Assembly (NCBI RefSeq): GCF_030704535.1 | Contig: NC_081806.1 | Span: 3,607,001 to 3,671,000, forward strand | Reading direction: 5' to 3' | Length of the DNA: 64,000 nucleotides | Source: Vitis vinifera | Taxonomy: Eukaryota; Streptophyta; Magnoliopsida; Vitales; Vitaceae | Part shown: piece after piece, positions 1 to 10,532 of the stretch | How positions within the stretch are numbered: position 1 is the first letter of the stretch | Layout: every line of letters begins with the position of its first letter | The notes under the pieces: model-generated | The model's database searches: none | Seen by the model: only the letters and a program-made list of their open reading frames with translations | Told to the model about the DNA's origin: nothing | Made by a program: the position numbers and the translations under genes

Positions 1-79
1 ATATCTTAGTTATTTTTTTCAATAAATTTATCTTTTCAAAAATTTTAAAATAAAAACATTAGAAATTAAAAAGCTAAAA

Positions 80-127
<48 letters not shown>

Positions 128-738
128 GAGTGAAGTGATAGTCAATTTTTAAAATATGGTTAATGTAGAAAATATAAAAAATAATTAAAAATAAGAGAAA
201 AATATAAATGAAAGGATAATATAAATTTAAAATAAAAAATGAAAATTAAATTAAAAGATAAATACAAAAAGATAAAAAATATTTGGATGAAAAATTCCAA
301 AATTTTTATCATTGCTTATAATAGGAGCAAAAAGATTCAATATCTTTAAAAAAAAAAAAACATTATTGCTTTTTATTTGACATAAAATAGAAATATAGAT
401 TAGAAAAAAAAAGAAAAAAAAGTTAGAAATGAATAATACTTAATAAGAAATAGAAATGGGAAAAAAAATACAAAAAAATTGAAATTCACACTCATTTGTG
501 TCTATGTAAGGGTTAAGGGTATTTTAAGGATTAATGAAAGATAATATTTTTCATCTTAATTTTCATACTTTGTTTAGGTTTTGCACTTAAATATACATGA
601 TATATGGACCAAATGTTAATTTTTGGACCCAATTGGGTTTAAAACACAATTCTCCCAAAAAAAGAAGTTGGAGGAAGTTGTGGGGAGATGTGCAGAAGAA
701 GGTAATGGGTAAAGCGGTTAATTGGAGAGGGTAAGATG
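1..738. other. AT-rich intergenic DNA, no gene seen
   Basis: Very AT-rich sequence with a (TA)n microsatellite at about 81-124 and several A-runs. No frame codes for anything recognisable. Confidence 0.7.
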
Positions 739-779
739 GGAAGAAAGAGGAGAGAGGAAAATGAGGAAAATTAAAAGAA

Positions 780-824
<45 letters not shown>

Positions 825-1286
825 CAAAATAAATAAATAAATAAATAAATTTTGAAAATTTTTGGTGTTTACAAAATCATTTAAAAAAATAATTATCTCA
901 TCTATGAAAAATTGCATGGACGAAGATAAAACGTTATTTTTCTTGTATAATTTCAAATTGTGAGTAAACTCCTACTTTTCCCAAATTTTGTGTAAGTGGA
1001 ATGAATGGATGAAATTTTTTGAATAGCTAAAGAAAGAGGAGAGAGGAAAATAAGGGAAATTAAAAGAAAAAAGAAGGAAAAGAAAATAATAATAATAATA
1101 AATAAAAATTTTAAAAAAATTTGGGGTTTACATAATCACTTAAAAAATAATTATCCCATCTATGAAAAATTGCATGGACGGAGATAAAACGTTCCTTTTC
1201 ACGTATAATTTCAAATTGTGAGTAAACTCCCACTTTTCCCGGATTATTGCGTACATGGAATGAATGGATGGGAATTCTTGAATAGT
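739..1286. repeat. Tandem duplication of about 260-290 bp in the distal promoter of the first TLP gene
   Basis: Two head-to-tail units, about 739-1028 and 1029-1286, share the same order of landmarks: a purine-rich start (aagaaagaggagagaggaaa), an (AAT)n run, tatgaaaaattgcatggacg, a gataaaacgtt box, and a GGAATGAATGGATG box near the end. Unit 1 has the longer (AAT)n and AAAT runs, which explains the length difference. The GGAATGAATGGATGGGAATTC end recurs near 8060 and 22920 upstream of related promoters, so this is promoter-flank DNA of the TLP family. Confidence 0.75.
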
Positions 1287-1373
1287 TGATTAGTTCGGTC
1301 TTCATCCATTAATCCATCTAGAAACAGTGGGCTTCTAGGTGCTTTCCTAAGCCCATTGGGCCTGACACGACAG

Positions 1374-1589
1374 CCCATATGCCCTGTACAGCCCCAATAG
1401 CTAACTTGCTTACGTGTATGGAAAGAAATGAAGCACGAGGGCACAACCATGATGCCAAGCCTTGGAATTCAATAAAGCAGTTTGATATTTCTCCGCCACC
1501 CCCACCCTATATAAACCTCTACCCATTTCCACATAAACCATCATCACCACCACTACAAAGAGCGTCTTCCTCAAAATGGGCCTCTTTAG
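1374..1589 (+). promoter_or_regulatory. Upstream duplicate of the TLP promoter with its own TATA box and a five-codon ORF
   Basis: This copy of the promoter at 1590-1793 carries the TATA box TATATAAA at 1508-1515, the same 5' leader, and an ATG at 1576 followed by GGC CTC TTT AGC TGA (M-G-L-F-S-stop). After the codons shared with the real gene start it runs straight into the second promoter copy. Transcription from this TATA box would give a leader that contains a tiny upstream ORF. Its TGACG element is altered (ATGATGCC). Confidence 0.75.
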
Positions 1590-1793
1590 CTGACTTGCTT
1601 GCGTCTATGGAATGAAGTCAAGCACGAGGGCACAAAGATATATGACGCACGAGGGCACAAAGATATATGACGCCATTCCTTGGAATTCAATAAAGCAGTT
1701 TGACATTTCTCCGCCACCCCCACCCTATATAAACCTCTACCCATTTCCACATAAACCACCATCACCACCACTACAAAGAGCGTCTTCCTCAAA
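1590..1793 (+). promoter_or_regulatory. Core promoter and 5'UTR of TLP1
   Basis: TATATAAA lies at 1726-1733, 68 bp before the ATG. TGACG (the core of TGA-type bZIP sites) occurs twice, at 1643-1647 and 1668-1672, because a 25-bp segment (from GCACGAGGGCACAAAGATAT on) is tandemly repeated; the related promoters near 8237 and 23116 have one copy. The second TGACG sits 58 bp upstream of the TATA box, nearly the spacing of those promoters. Confidence 0.75.
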
Positions 1794-2471
1794 ATGGGCC
1801 TCTTCAAAAGCCTCTCCATTTCCTCCTTCCTTCTCATCACCCTCTTCTTCACCTCCGCCCATGCAGCCATTTTCAATATCCAAAACCGTTGTTCCTACAC
1901 AGTTTGGGCAGCAGCTGTGCCGGGTGGGGGTAGGCGCCTCGACCCGCGTCAGTCCTGGAGCTTGACTGTGAACCCTGGGACAACTGGAGCCCGTATTTGG
2001 GCCCGGACCGGCTGCAGCTTCAATGGGGCTGGGCGTGGGCGTTGTCAGACCGGGGACTGCGGTGGCGTCCTCCAATGCACAGCCTATGGTGCACCCCCCA
2101 ACACCTTGGCTGAATTCGCACTTAACCAGTTCAACAACCTGGACTTCTTTGATATATCCTTGGTCGATGGGTTTAATGTGCCTATGGCTTTTAACCCTAC
2201 CTCCAATGGGTGCTCCCGTGGAATACGGTGCACGGCCAACATCGTGGGACAGTGCCCCAATCAGCTCCGAGCTCAGGGTGGCTGCAATAACCCATGCACC
2301 GTTTTCAAGACCGATCCGTACTGTTGCAATTCCGGGAGCTGTGGCCCTACAGATTACTCAAGGTATTTCAAGACTAGGTGCCCTGATGCTTACAGCTACC
2401 CTAAGGATGATCAAACCAGCACCTTTACATGCCCTGGTGGTACCAACTATGATGTTATCTTCTGCCCATAA
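1794..2471 (+). CDS. Thaumatin-like / osmotin-like protein (PR-5), TLP1
   Basis: An intact 225-residue single-exon ORF. Residues 1-24 form a signal peptide (hydrophobic core LITLFFT, cleavage after SAHA); the mature part is about 201 residues with the 16 cysteines that form eight disulfides in large TLPs. The thaumatin signature is present ([16 protein letters not shown]), as are the acidic-cleft residues around AEFALNQ and DISLVDGF. There is no C-terminal tail after FCP, so secretion to the apoplast is the likely fate. Family members are pathogen-, osmotic- or ripening-induced antifungal proteins. The start is set by the signal peptide and the conserved ATGGGCCTCTTC context. AATAAA signals at 2549 and 2559 are a local 10-bp duplication. 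It differs from TLP2 (16696) at nine bases by my count. Confidence 0.93.
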   Translation: MGLFKSLSISSFLLITLFFTSAHAAIFNIQNRCSYTVWAAAVPGGGRRLDPRQSWSLTVNPGTTGARIWARTGCSFNGAGRGRCQTGDCGGVLQCTAYGAPPNTLAEFALNQFNNLDFFDISLVDGFNVPMAFNPTSNGCSRGIRCTANIVGQCPNQLRAQGGCNNPCTVFKTDPYCCNSGSCGPTDYSRYFKTRCPDAYSYPKDDQTSTFTCPGGTNYDVIFCP

Positions 2472-3740
2472 AGCCTCTATTAACTATAGTATGCATGTAC
2501 TCGCTAGTCCAAACTACTAGGGTGCTTTTGAGTCCAAAAGCCTAGAGGAATAAATTTGAATAAATTTGAGCACATGTATGTGTACTACATGCGATCGTGT
2601 AACAAAATTTCTAAGCTAGTTGAAGAAATGGATGTTTTTACGAGGGATTTTACCGATATTATTAAGAATGTGTTTTATAGCGATTTTATAAAGTGTTTTT
2701 AATTTTTTTTTATATTTGAAAGATAAAAAGTTTTAAATGTTAAAAAAAGTAAAAACATTTTCTAAAATTACTGTCAAATACACTTTAAAAATGGATTTAA
2801 TAATGATTCTAAAAAGTTTTTATAATTAAATATGAAAATTTTGAAGTATTAAAAAAAACTAAAAATATTTTCTAAAATTATTATCAAATATATTCTAAAT
2901 AATGTAGGACCTAATAGAGAAACACTTTTGCATAAGAATTTTAAACAAATAAAAAAATAAAAATCATTCCATCAAAATAATTCTAACTTTCTTTTTGTCT
3001 AATTGGATTCCAAGTAAGCTCGGTTTTTGTCCGCAAGACCAATTGTTAATTTAGTCTTTAGACCACTAGAATGGAGGTTTCAAGGAAAAAGAAAAAAAAA
3101 GGGTTTGACTGTGAGCAGTGCTTTGCTGACTGACCTCACTCCCAAATCAATTTTCCATGTGGTGGAACCGTGGAAGACGCCTTCCTTAATGGGTAGGAGG
3201 CTGTTAATGGAGAGTTTGGACTTTGGGGAGAAATTGATTGTTTCCCCACTCACTTTCAATTATATCCATTTACATGGAAATATATAGGAAAAGAAAAAAA
3301 TTTAAAATTTTTCGTCAAAAGCATCTCCTTCCAATTGTTATATTAAATATTTTATGATTTCAAATCTTTTCTGGTTTAAGTTTTGAATTTACCCTAATGA
3401 GTTTGCCTTTTTTTTTTTCTGTCCCTATTTAATATATATAATTATGTAGATTTTCCATTTTGTCTTTCATAGTACATAATTTTGACAATATTTAATGTCT
3501 TTTGCTTGGTTCCCTGCATAGCATGTGCGTAGGATTATTTTTGGCTTTTAAATCTGCTTGCAGCCTTCATTGAACCGAAGTGGATAGGAAGGGCTTGACT
3601 TATTCGTATACTCAGAGGGCACTCAACTCACTAGCAATGCCCCACCAAAGTCGCGTGCATTGAATTGTAAAATCGATTGACTTTTTACTTTTACCTCTTA
3701 AACAAAAGGACACCTTCTCACTCCTTCCAAATTTTTGAAA
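2472..3740 (+). other. 3' flank of TLP1, no gene
   Basis: 3'UTR followed by AT-rich DNA. Parts (about 3045-3200 and 3660-3735) resemble the flank of the deleted gene at 8605-8710 and 8930-8990, so it is an old shared TLP downstream region. It is repeated at 17374-18640. Confidence 0.6.
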
Positions 3741-5852
3741 AAGATATATATATATATCTAAAAACTGAATTTAATTAGATTATTTATTAGAAAGGTAGGG
3801 TGATCATTCATAACACTTCTCAATACTCATATATGTACTGTTTTTACTAAATGAATGAAAAGAAGTATGATGATTAATTAATTAATCATGAATATTAAGA
3901 TTAAGAAGACAAATCAATATATATAAAAAAATAATCAAATCAAAATAATGCACAAAATAAATGACAAGAAAATTTTACAAAATAATTTATTAAACAAATT
4001 TAAAATATATATATTTCAAAAAATTATTCTTTTAAGAATTTCGAAAAAAAATTATTAAAAACAATTTCGAATAAATAATTTCAATTTATTTTTTATTTTT
4101 AAAAAGTTTCAATTTATTTCCAACAAATGATTTGATTTAATTTTATTTATATTCAATTTATATATTTTTTTTAAATAATTACACTTATTTTATCAAAAGA
4201 TTTTTTTTAAAAAAAAGGAAAATTCAATTCCACAATAAAAATGATTTTTACTTGCTTTTATTAGAAAAAAAAAAAGAATTTTTACAACTTTATTTTCAAA
4301 AATAATTTAATTTTATTTTATTTACAAAGAATTAATTTCTTTACAATAAAATATTTTCAATCCAATTTTATCAAGAAAATTATTTTTACAACTTCAATTT
4401 GCAAAAAAAACTTTCATTTTATTTTTATTAAAATATTATTCAAGACATTTATTTATGAAAATTATTTTTAATGTCATTCTAATTAAGGAAAGATAACTTA
4501 TTTAAATTTTTTGGATAATTTTATTAAAAAAAACCTTTTGGACAATTTCATTTAAAAATCAATTTTTTTGAACAATTTTAATTAAACAAAATAAATTTTA
4601 GACAATTATTAAAAACAATTTTTTAAAATTTTAATTAAAAACAATTTTAGAATTCCTTTAAAAACATTTTTTGAATTTTTTTATTAAGCAAACTTTCTTT
4701 TATTTAAAAGAATCATTTTAGAAATATTATTTTATTAAAAAATATTTATTAAATGGTTCCTCTTATTTAAACAAAAATTTTGGTTTGTTGTGAATATTTA
4801 AACAAAATTTTTGGGTTTGAATCAATACAAATAAAACCAAATAAAAGTGAAAATAAAATGTATATCCAACAAGCCTACAACTCTTTTTTCTTCATGAAAT
4901 TCAACCTTTCATGTGTCTCGAATCCATACTTAGACAGAATACCAATGAGAGTAGTGGAATGGGCCATGAAAAACAAAAATTAGTCCAAAAGTAAGTATTT
5001 GGAAATATGCAAAATCCAAAATAAATATTCAAACCCAAATTCTATAAGCCCAATAGGAAAATTCAAATTGGTCCAATGAATTTCACCAATGAAAATAAAT
5101 CAAATTAACAAGTATAACCCAACAAAAATATCTCATTTGCTATAAGCATTAGTTCAAAATTTTCAAATTAATAACCAAAATCTAATATCCATCAACAAGC
5201 CACAAATCAAAATAATCTCAATTAAGCCTAAGCCCAATTTAATACGCAAACTCAAATTCATAATCAAAATCAAACTCAATTTAATATACATACCTAAATA
5301 ATATCTAAAATATATCACAATATTATCTCATACCCGAATTAAATAATTCATGAGCAAAACCTATATCAAATGTCAATCAATCCAATAAATTTTACCAATA
5401 ATAAAATAGCTTAAATTTCATATTAATTAATAAACTCAGAACGTGATAAATCAAAATAAATTGAATCAAACATAAATTCAATATCTTATAATTTAAGCCT
5501 AATTGAATATTCAAATCCAAAATCCAATAATCACCAAATCCAAATACAACATAAACTAACAAACCCGAATTTATATGAATACAAATCAAAATATAAGGTC
5601 CAAAATGATCCAGATTATCTAAGCTTACAAATAATGTCTAAATGCACACATGAAAATAATAAAAATTAGCCCAAACCAATAATCTCAATAATCAAGAACA
5701 AATTATTGTAGTGATTAAACAGAAATAATAAAAATATAAGGATATAAACTTACCCATGAAGAACCCATTATAGTAATTAAACATAAATAACAAAAATAAA
5801 AGAAAATAAATTTGCCCAAATTTGAAGTATATTGTTGAAGGGTTGATATAGG

Positions 5853-6340
5853 CTAATGAAAATAAAAATAAAAATAAAATGAAAGAAGATAGAGAGGGAA
5901 AGAAAGAGAAAATGGTGAGATGAAAGATAGGTGGAAAGGGAGAACGAAAGAGGAAAGGGGGTCGCCGGCCGGCAGCAGATCACCGATGGAGACGGACCAA
6001 CTGTGTTGTCGATAGTGAGGGTTGAGTGAGTGTGGTGAGGGAAAAATGAAGAAGAAAAATGAAGAGAAGAAAAAAAAAAAAAAGAAAGGTGGGGCATGTT
6101 CTCTGGAAGTGGGCCAAGAGGGGAGAAAAAGCGGGGAAAAAAAGAAGATGAAAGAAAATGAAAGAAAAGAGAGGAAAATGGAAATGGAAGAGAGGAGAGC
6201 GGGGGATATGGGGTCTCTGACGTGGGAGTGGGCAGGAGAGAGAGAGTTGAGGGAGTGGGTGGAGTAGGTGAGAGAAAAAGAAAGAAAAGAAAATAAAAGA
6301 GGGAGGGAAGGAAGGAAATGAGAAAAAAAGAAGAAGTAAA
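5853..6340. repeat. Purine-rich (GA/AAG) low-complexity tract
   Basis: The + strand is almost only A and G apart from a short GC-rich patch with GGTCGCCGGCCGGC near 5960-5976. Long apparent ORFs here encode only S/F/L or K/E runs and are not genes. The second copy lies at about 20730-21210. Confidence 0.7.
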
Positions 6341-6589
6341 ATAAAATTAGATAAAATAATAAAAAATTAAAAATTAACATTTAAAATATATAAATAGGTT
6401 AAAAAAATTCAAACTAAGATTTAAAAAATATAAATGGACCAAAAAATTTAAATTTCGATTTAAAAGGTATATATGAATAAAAAAAAAATCAAATGTAATC
6501 CATTTGAAATATAATAATAAAATTAAACATAAAATTAATGTAAAAAAAAAATAGAAGAAATTTTAAGATTACAAAAAGTATAGGGCATG

Positions 6590-6975
6590 GTACAAATTTA
6601 TTTTTATTATTTAAATAAAAAAAGATTATCTTAAAACATTACTTTATTTTTTAAAATAAGAAATAATTTTTAAGAATTTATTCTTGAAATGAGGAGAGTG
6701 TTTAGAATATTTTTTTCACTTACTTTCTAAAAAAATATTATAAAAATTAAATTAATAAATATGCAGAATAATTAAAAGTAAAATGTTATATACAAAAGTT
6801 ATTTTAAAAAATATATTAACAAAAATCAAATTTCGAAACGGACTTCTTCTATTAAAAAAATATTAAAAATGGTTTGAAGCATATATTCAAAAGTCGTCTT
6901 TTGAGAGTAGATTTCAAAAATATTTCCAAATAGATTTTAACATATCATTTCAAAGTGATTCTAATTAAAATATTT
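6590..6975. repeat. Dispersed repeat of about 390 bp, copy 1
   Basis: Landmarks in order: ATTATTTAAATAA, AATAAGAAAT, TTTAGAATATTTTTTTCACTTA, a TAAAACATTA-like box, GTTTGAAGCATAT, and ATTTCCAAATAGATTTTAACATATCATTTCAAA (split over about 30 bp). The same order recurs at 8995-9405, 21480-21870 and 25000-25370. No coding capacity; a non-autonomous element is likely but the ends are unclear. Confidence 0.55.
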
Positions 6976-7845
6976 TGATTTATACTTTTTTATTCAAAAT
7001 ATTTTGATCAACTTTTAAATATAAAACCAATTCAAAAATATCCTCAACACATATTATTTAATCATAAAAATTCTCATAATTTTTTTATTCTTCAAATACT
7101 TTCCAACAAATAGTCAAAGTCACATGCAAACTCTTCCAACAAATTTCAAATGCAAGCCACATACATATGCAACACTCCTTAACATGATTCGTAAGAATAA
7201 TTTCTCAGTGACACAAATTTCAATTTCTACTAAATATCTATATCAAAATAAATAGAAAAAAAAATTCAAGATATCCAAAGATGATCACACCTATTTCAGT
7301 TCATTGTTCTTCCATTCAATTTATATCCACAAGTAATAAATGAAAACTAAAACTGAAAATAAATCAAAGAATATAATAAAAATAAATAAATAAATAATGA
7401 TATCAGAATTTACGTAGAAAACTTTCAAAAAGATTAATAAAACACGAACTTACCATCAATAAAAAATTCCACTATAAAAAATAAATAATGTGTACAACGA
7501 TTTACCTAACTCAAATCTTTTAATCTTTCGTAGACTTAACCAACACTTTCTCACTTCAATAGCATATCCTCATCTTTCATAATATACTTGGCCTTTTCAT
7601 TATACTTGGCCTTTTCATTATACTTGATCTTAACCTCTTCTTAAAGCTTGTTTAAGAAGAAAAATGGGTTTTTTACCCAAACCCAAATAGATCAAAAATT
7701 GAGAGAATGAATGAATAAATAGATTAACCTTTTTTTTTTCTCAAGAAAATTTATTGAAAGCGACTTTAAAATCAATAAGAAAATGAGATTTTCTTGACCA
7801 CCAAACACCGTAAATTTGGTAAGAAAAAAAAGTACAAGGGCAAAA

Positions 7846-7884
<39 letters not shown>

Positions 7885-7984
7885 TTGTTAGAAAAAAAAT
7901 TTGATATAAAAAGTAGTTTTAGTGCTACAAATATATCTATATATATATATATATATACTCTTAATTGATATCTTCTTCAAAATG

Positions 7985-8312
7985 GTCCCCATACTGTGTT
8001 CTAGCCACGACAGATAATACGATTGAGATTAATGAGACGGCACTTAGATAATTCTTGTGTACGTGGAATGAATGGATGGGAATTCTTGAATACTTAAATA
8101 CTTGACTTGTTCAATGTTGTGGGCTTCAAGGTGCTTTCCTTAGCCCATTGGGCCCTGCCATCTACCCTGTGCAGCCCCATTAGCTGACTTGCTTGCGTCT
8201 ATGGAATGAAGTCATACACGAGGGCACAAAGATATATGACGCCATTCCTTGGAATTTAATAAAAGCTGTTTCCCATTTCTCCGCCGCCCCCACCCTATAT
8301 AAACCCCTACCC
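7985..8312 (+). promoter_or_regulatory. Orphan TLP promoter whose gene has been deleted
   Basis: It matches the TLP3 promoter (22840-23195) with TGACG at 8237-8241, the GCCGCC box at about 8282, and TATATAAA at 8296-8303. Directly after CCCCTACCCATTT it jumps to sequence that in the intact copy lies downstream of TLP3 (24300). It also lacks about 24 bp near 8118. No coding sequence follows. Confidence 0.85.
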
Positions 8313-8994
8313 ATTTTTCCAAAGGTTGAATTCAATTTAAATAACAAATCCATCTTTATAAAGTGAAAAATAAATTTGTTTTTTCAAAAATCAAGTTTAA
8401 TATTAAAATAAAACAGATAAGAGATTAAAAACAAAAGTTACAAAACGGACAAGAGAGAAGAATGGAATGTGGTAAAAAAAAAACACATTTTGTATTTATT
8501 TTTAAATAACAATTTTAGTAATGATTTTATAAGGTGTTTTTAATATTTAAAAAAAAATTAAAAATACTTGTTAAAATAATTGTGAAACGCATTGTTAGAC
8601 TTTTTAGACCATACAGGTTTCAGGGAAAAAACAATAAAAAATAAAATAAAGAAGATTTGATTGTGAGCAAAGCTTTCAATTTTCCATGTAGTGGAAGAAG
8701 CCTTCTATATGGGTATTTTATTTTGTCCTCATAACATGATATTTATCATATTTGGTATTTGCATAGTATATATACAAAATTCTTTTTGATTTTTCTACTC
8801 TTTGCACTTCTTAGTGGTCTTTCTATTACTTTTATACATAATAAAAGTCAATAACTAAATGTAGAGATTTTTTGCGGGCCCAAAAATCACACGGTTAGTT
8901 CATGGAGTTGCTTTCGGAGAGGCCTGAACCACCCACCAAAGTTGAGCTTATCTCTTCGCTTTTACATCTTAAATGACACTAGAAAAAGGTATAT
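8313..8994. other. Downstream flank of the deleted TLP3-type gene
   Basis: Collinear with 24300-25000. AT-rich, no ORF of note. Confidence 0.65.
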
Positions 8995-9405
8995 GGCATA
9001 GTAGAAAACTATTTTTAATTTTTTTTTTATTATTTAAATAATTTTTTTTTACCTGAAAACTTTTATTATTATTTTAAATAAGAAATTGTTTTTTAATTAT
9101 TTATTCTAAAAATGAGAAGAAAGTGTTAAGAATATTTTTTTCACTTATTTTCTGAGAATCATTTAAAAAATTTAATTATATAAATATTGAGAAGAGTTGA
9201 AAATAAAACATTACATATAATTTTTAAAAATATAAAAATTTTATTAAAAATATTTCAAGTTTCTAAACATGCTTCTAGTAAAAAAAAAAATTAAAAATTG
9301 TTTGAAACATATTTTCAAAAATTAATTTTGGACAACAGTTTTAAAAAATATTTCCAAATAGACCATGAAATATCATTTCAAAATGATTTTAATTAAAGTT
9401 GTGCA
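8995..9405. repeat. Dispersed repeat of about 400 bp, copy 2
   Basis: Same landmarks as at 6590-6975, including ATTTCCAAATAGACCATGAA and ATATCATTTCAAAATGATTT near its right end. Diverged from the 6.6-kb copy but near-identical to the one at 25.0 kb. Confidence 0.5.
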
Positions 9406-9439
9406 GAGTATTTTAACAATGATATGGACCTTATCTGGA

Positions 9440-10209
9440 AAATATTTTAAATAAAAAATATATGTTTATTTAAATTTGCGCCATTGTATTTGCTTACAAG
9501 TTTATTTATTGTCATGTTTCAGAAAAAAATATCAGCTTCAGTTGAAAAGTTTTGAAAGATACTTCGTAGTGGACCCACATGGATCACGAATCCATCTAAA
9601 ACCCAACATTTACGGGCTTTCCATGACATTGGGCCCAGTCACGTGTCTTTTAAGTGGAAAGTAAACTTTGGATTTTCTCTTCTCTGGACTGGGTTGCTTC
9701 TCAGTATCTTAAACGATAAATGATGATATTATCGAAAATAGTCCCAGTCTCAGAATAATTGAAGTGGCCAATCATATTGGAATAATTCAACAGGCTGTCT
9801 CATTGAATTTTGAAATAAATTTTTCCAACAACATCCACCGACGTTTTTCTCATTCAGCATTCGGTATTTATGAATTTACATAAAAGTTAGGCAGATTTCT
9901 GAAATTATAAAAAATAAAAATAAAAATGACAATGACGTGGGGCCTCGTCTCTGCAAAATATTTTAAATAAAATTATTTATTTTCTAAAAACAAACCTTTT
10001 TCATTTGAAAAAAAAAATTATTGGCTTTTGATGATAAGGTTTGTGGAAGAAAAAGGCCATCCCGCATTGACTCTTTCTTTCATGCCTACGAGTCACAACG
10101 AAGTCGACCACAAAGATGATGCCATCATTTGGAATTTTTACAAGGCTTTATGCACGCGGTTTTTCCACACTCACACCAACCCAAGCCCTCCTTCACACTA
10201 TACAAACCC
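9440..10209 (+). promoter_or_regulatory. Orphan TLP4-type promoter cut off by a Copia fossil
   Basis: Collinear with the promoter of the gene at 26212 (25450-26150). It holds a G-box CACGTG at 9640-9645, the distal block shared by five TLP promoters (about 9655-9860), a TGACGTGG word near 9930, and the proximal module ending in the TATA-like ACTATACAAACCC. Homology stops at about 10209, and the 3' LTR of a Copia element begins at 10221. No TLP coding sequence is left. Confidence 0.8.
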
Positions 10210-10220
10210 TTTCTTCAAAT

Positions 10221-10525
10221 TGATAAATGATAGTTTTTTTCATTCATACTTTCATTTGTTCATATACAGAGTATATATAGAGGGTAATCATCATTCTAAG
10301 AATGAGAAAGAATAATACAAGGAAAGAATGATATAAGGAAATAACAACTAATATCCTAATATCTCAACTTTCCTAATATTTCAATATTCCTAGTATCTCA
10401 ATATTCATAATATCTCAATATTCATAATATCTCAACATTCCTAATATCTAAACATTCCTAATATCTCAATACTAAATGATATAAGGAAAGAATGATATAA
10501 GGAAAGCATTCCTAATATCTCAACA
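10221..10525 (-). repeat. 3' LTR of Copia element A
   Basis: On the minus strand it begins TGTTGAGATATTAGGAAT and ends ATTTATCA (TG...CA). It is about 305 bp and contains several short repeats of the word TTCCTAATATCTCAA and a TATA-like TCTATATATAC. A polypurine tract (TTGAGGGGGAG on the minus strand, 10526-10536) abuts it. Confidence 0.8.
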
Positions 10526-10532
10526 CTCCCCC

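Larger units (their letters stand above)
3740..7980. repeat. 4.2-kb AT-rich block present only in TLP1-type intervals (copy 1)
   Basis: The homologous interval after TLP3 lacks this DNA, so it looks like one or more old insertions. In order it holds A/T homopolymer-rich DNA (3940-4760), a segment with many CCAAAT/CCCAATT words (4980-5760), a GA-rich strand (5860-6330), a roughly 385-bp dispersed repeat (6590-6975), and AT-rich sequence with a (TA)n run at about 7849-7880. I see no coding domain, terminal repeat or target-site duplication that would name it. The second copy is 18640-22830. Confidence 0.55.

Noticed and set aside
2023-2520. 165-codon second-frame ORF overlapping TLP1, repeated at 16925 and 23469
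   Set aside because: It is kept in the three paralogues only because they are nearly identical; its codons follow the TLP frame and it resembles no known protein.
5777-6380. Long minus-strand ORFs of F, S, L and P (and K/E on the plus strand)
   Set aside because: Products of a low-complexity purine tract; no domain, no start context.
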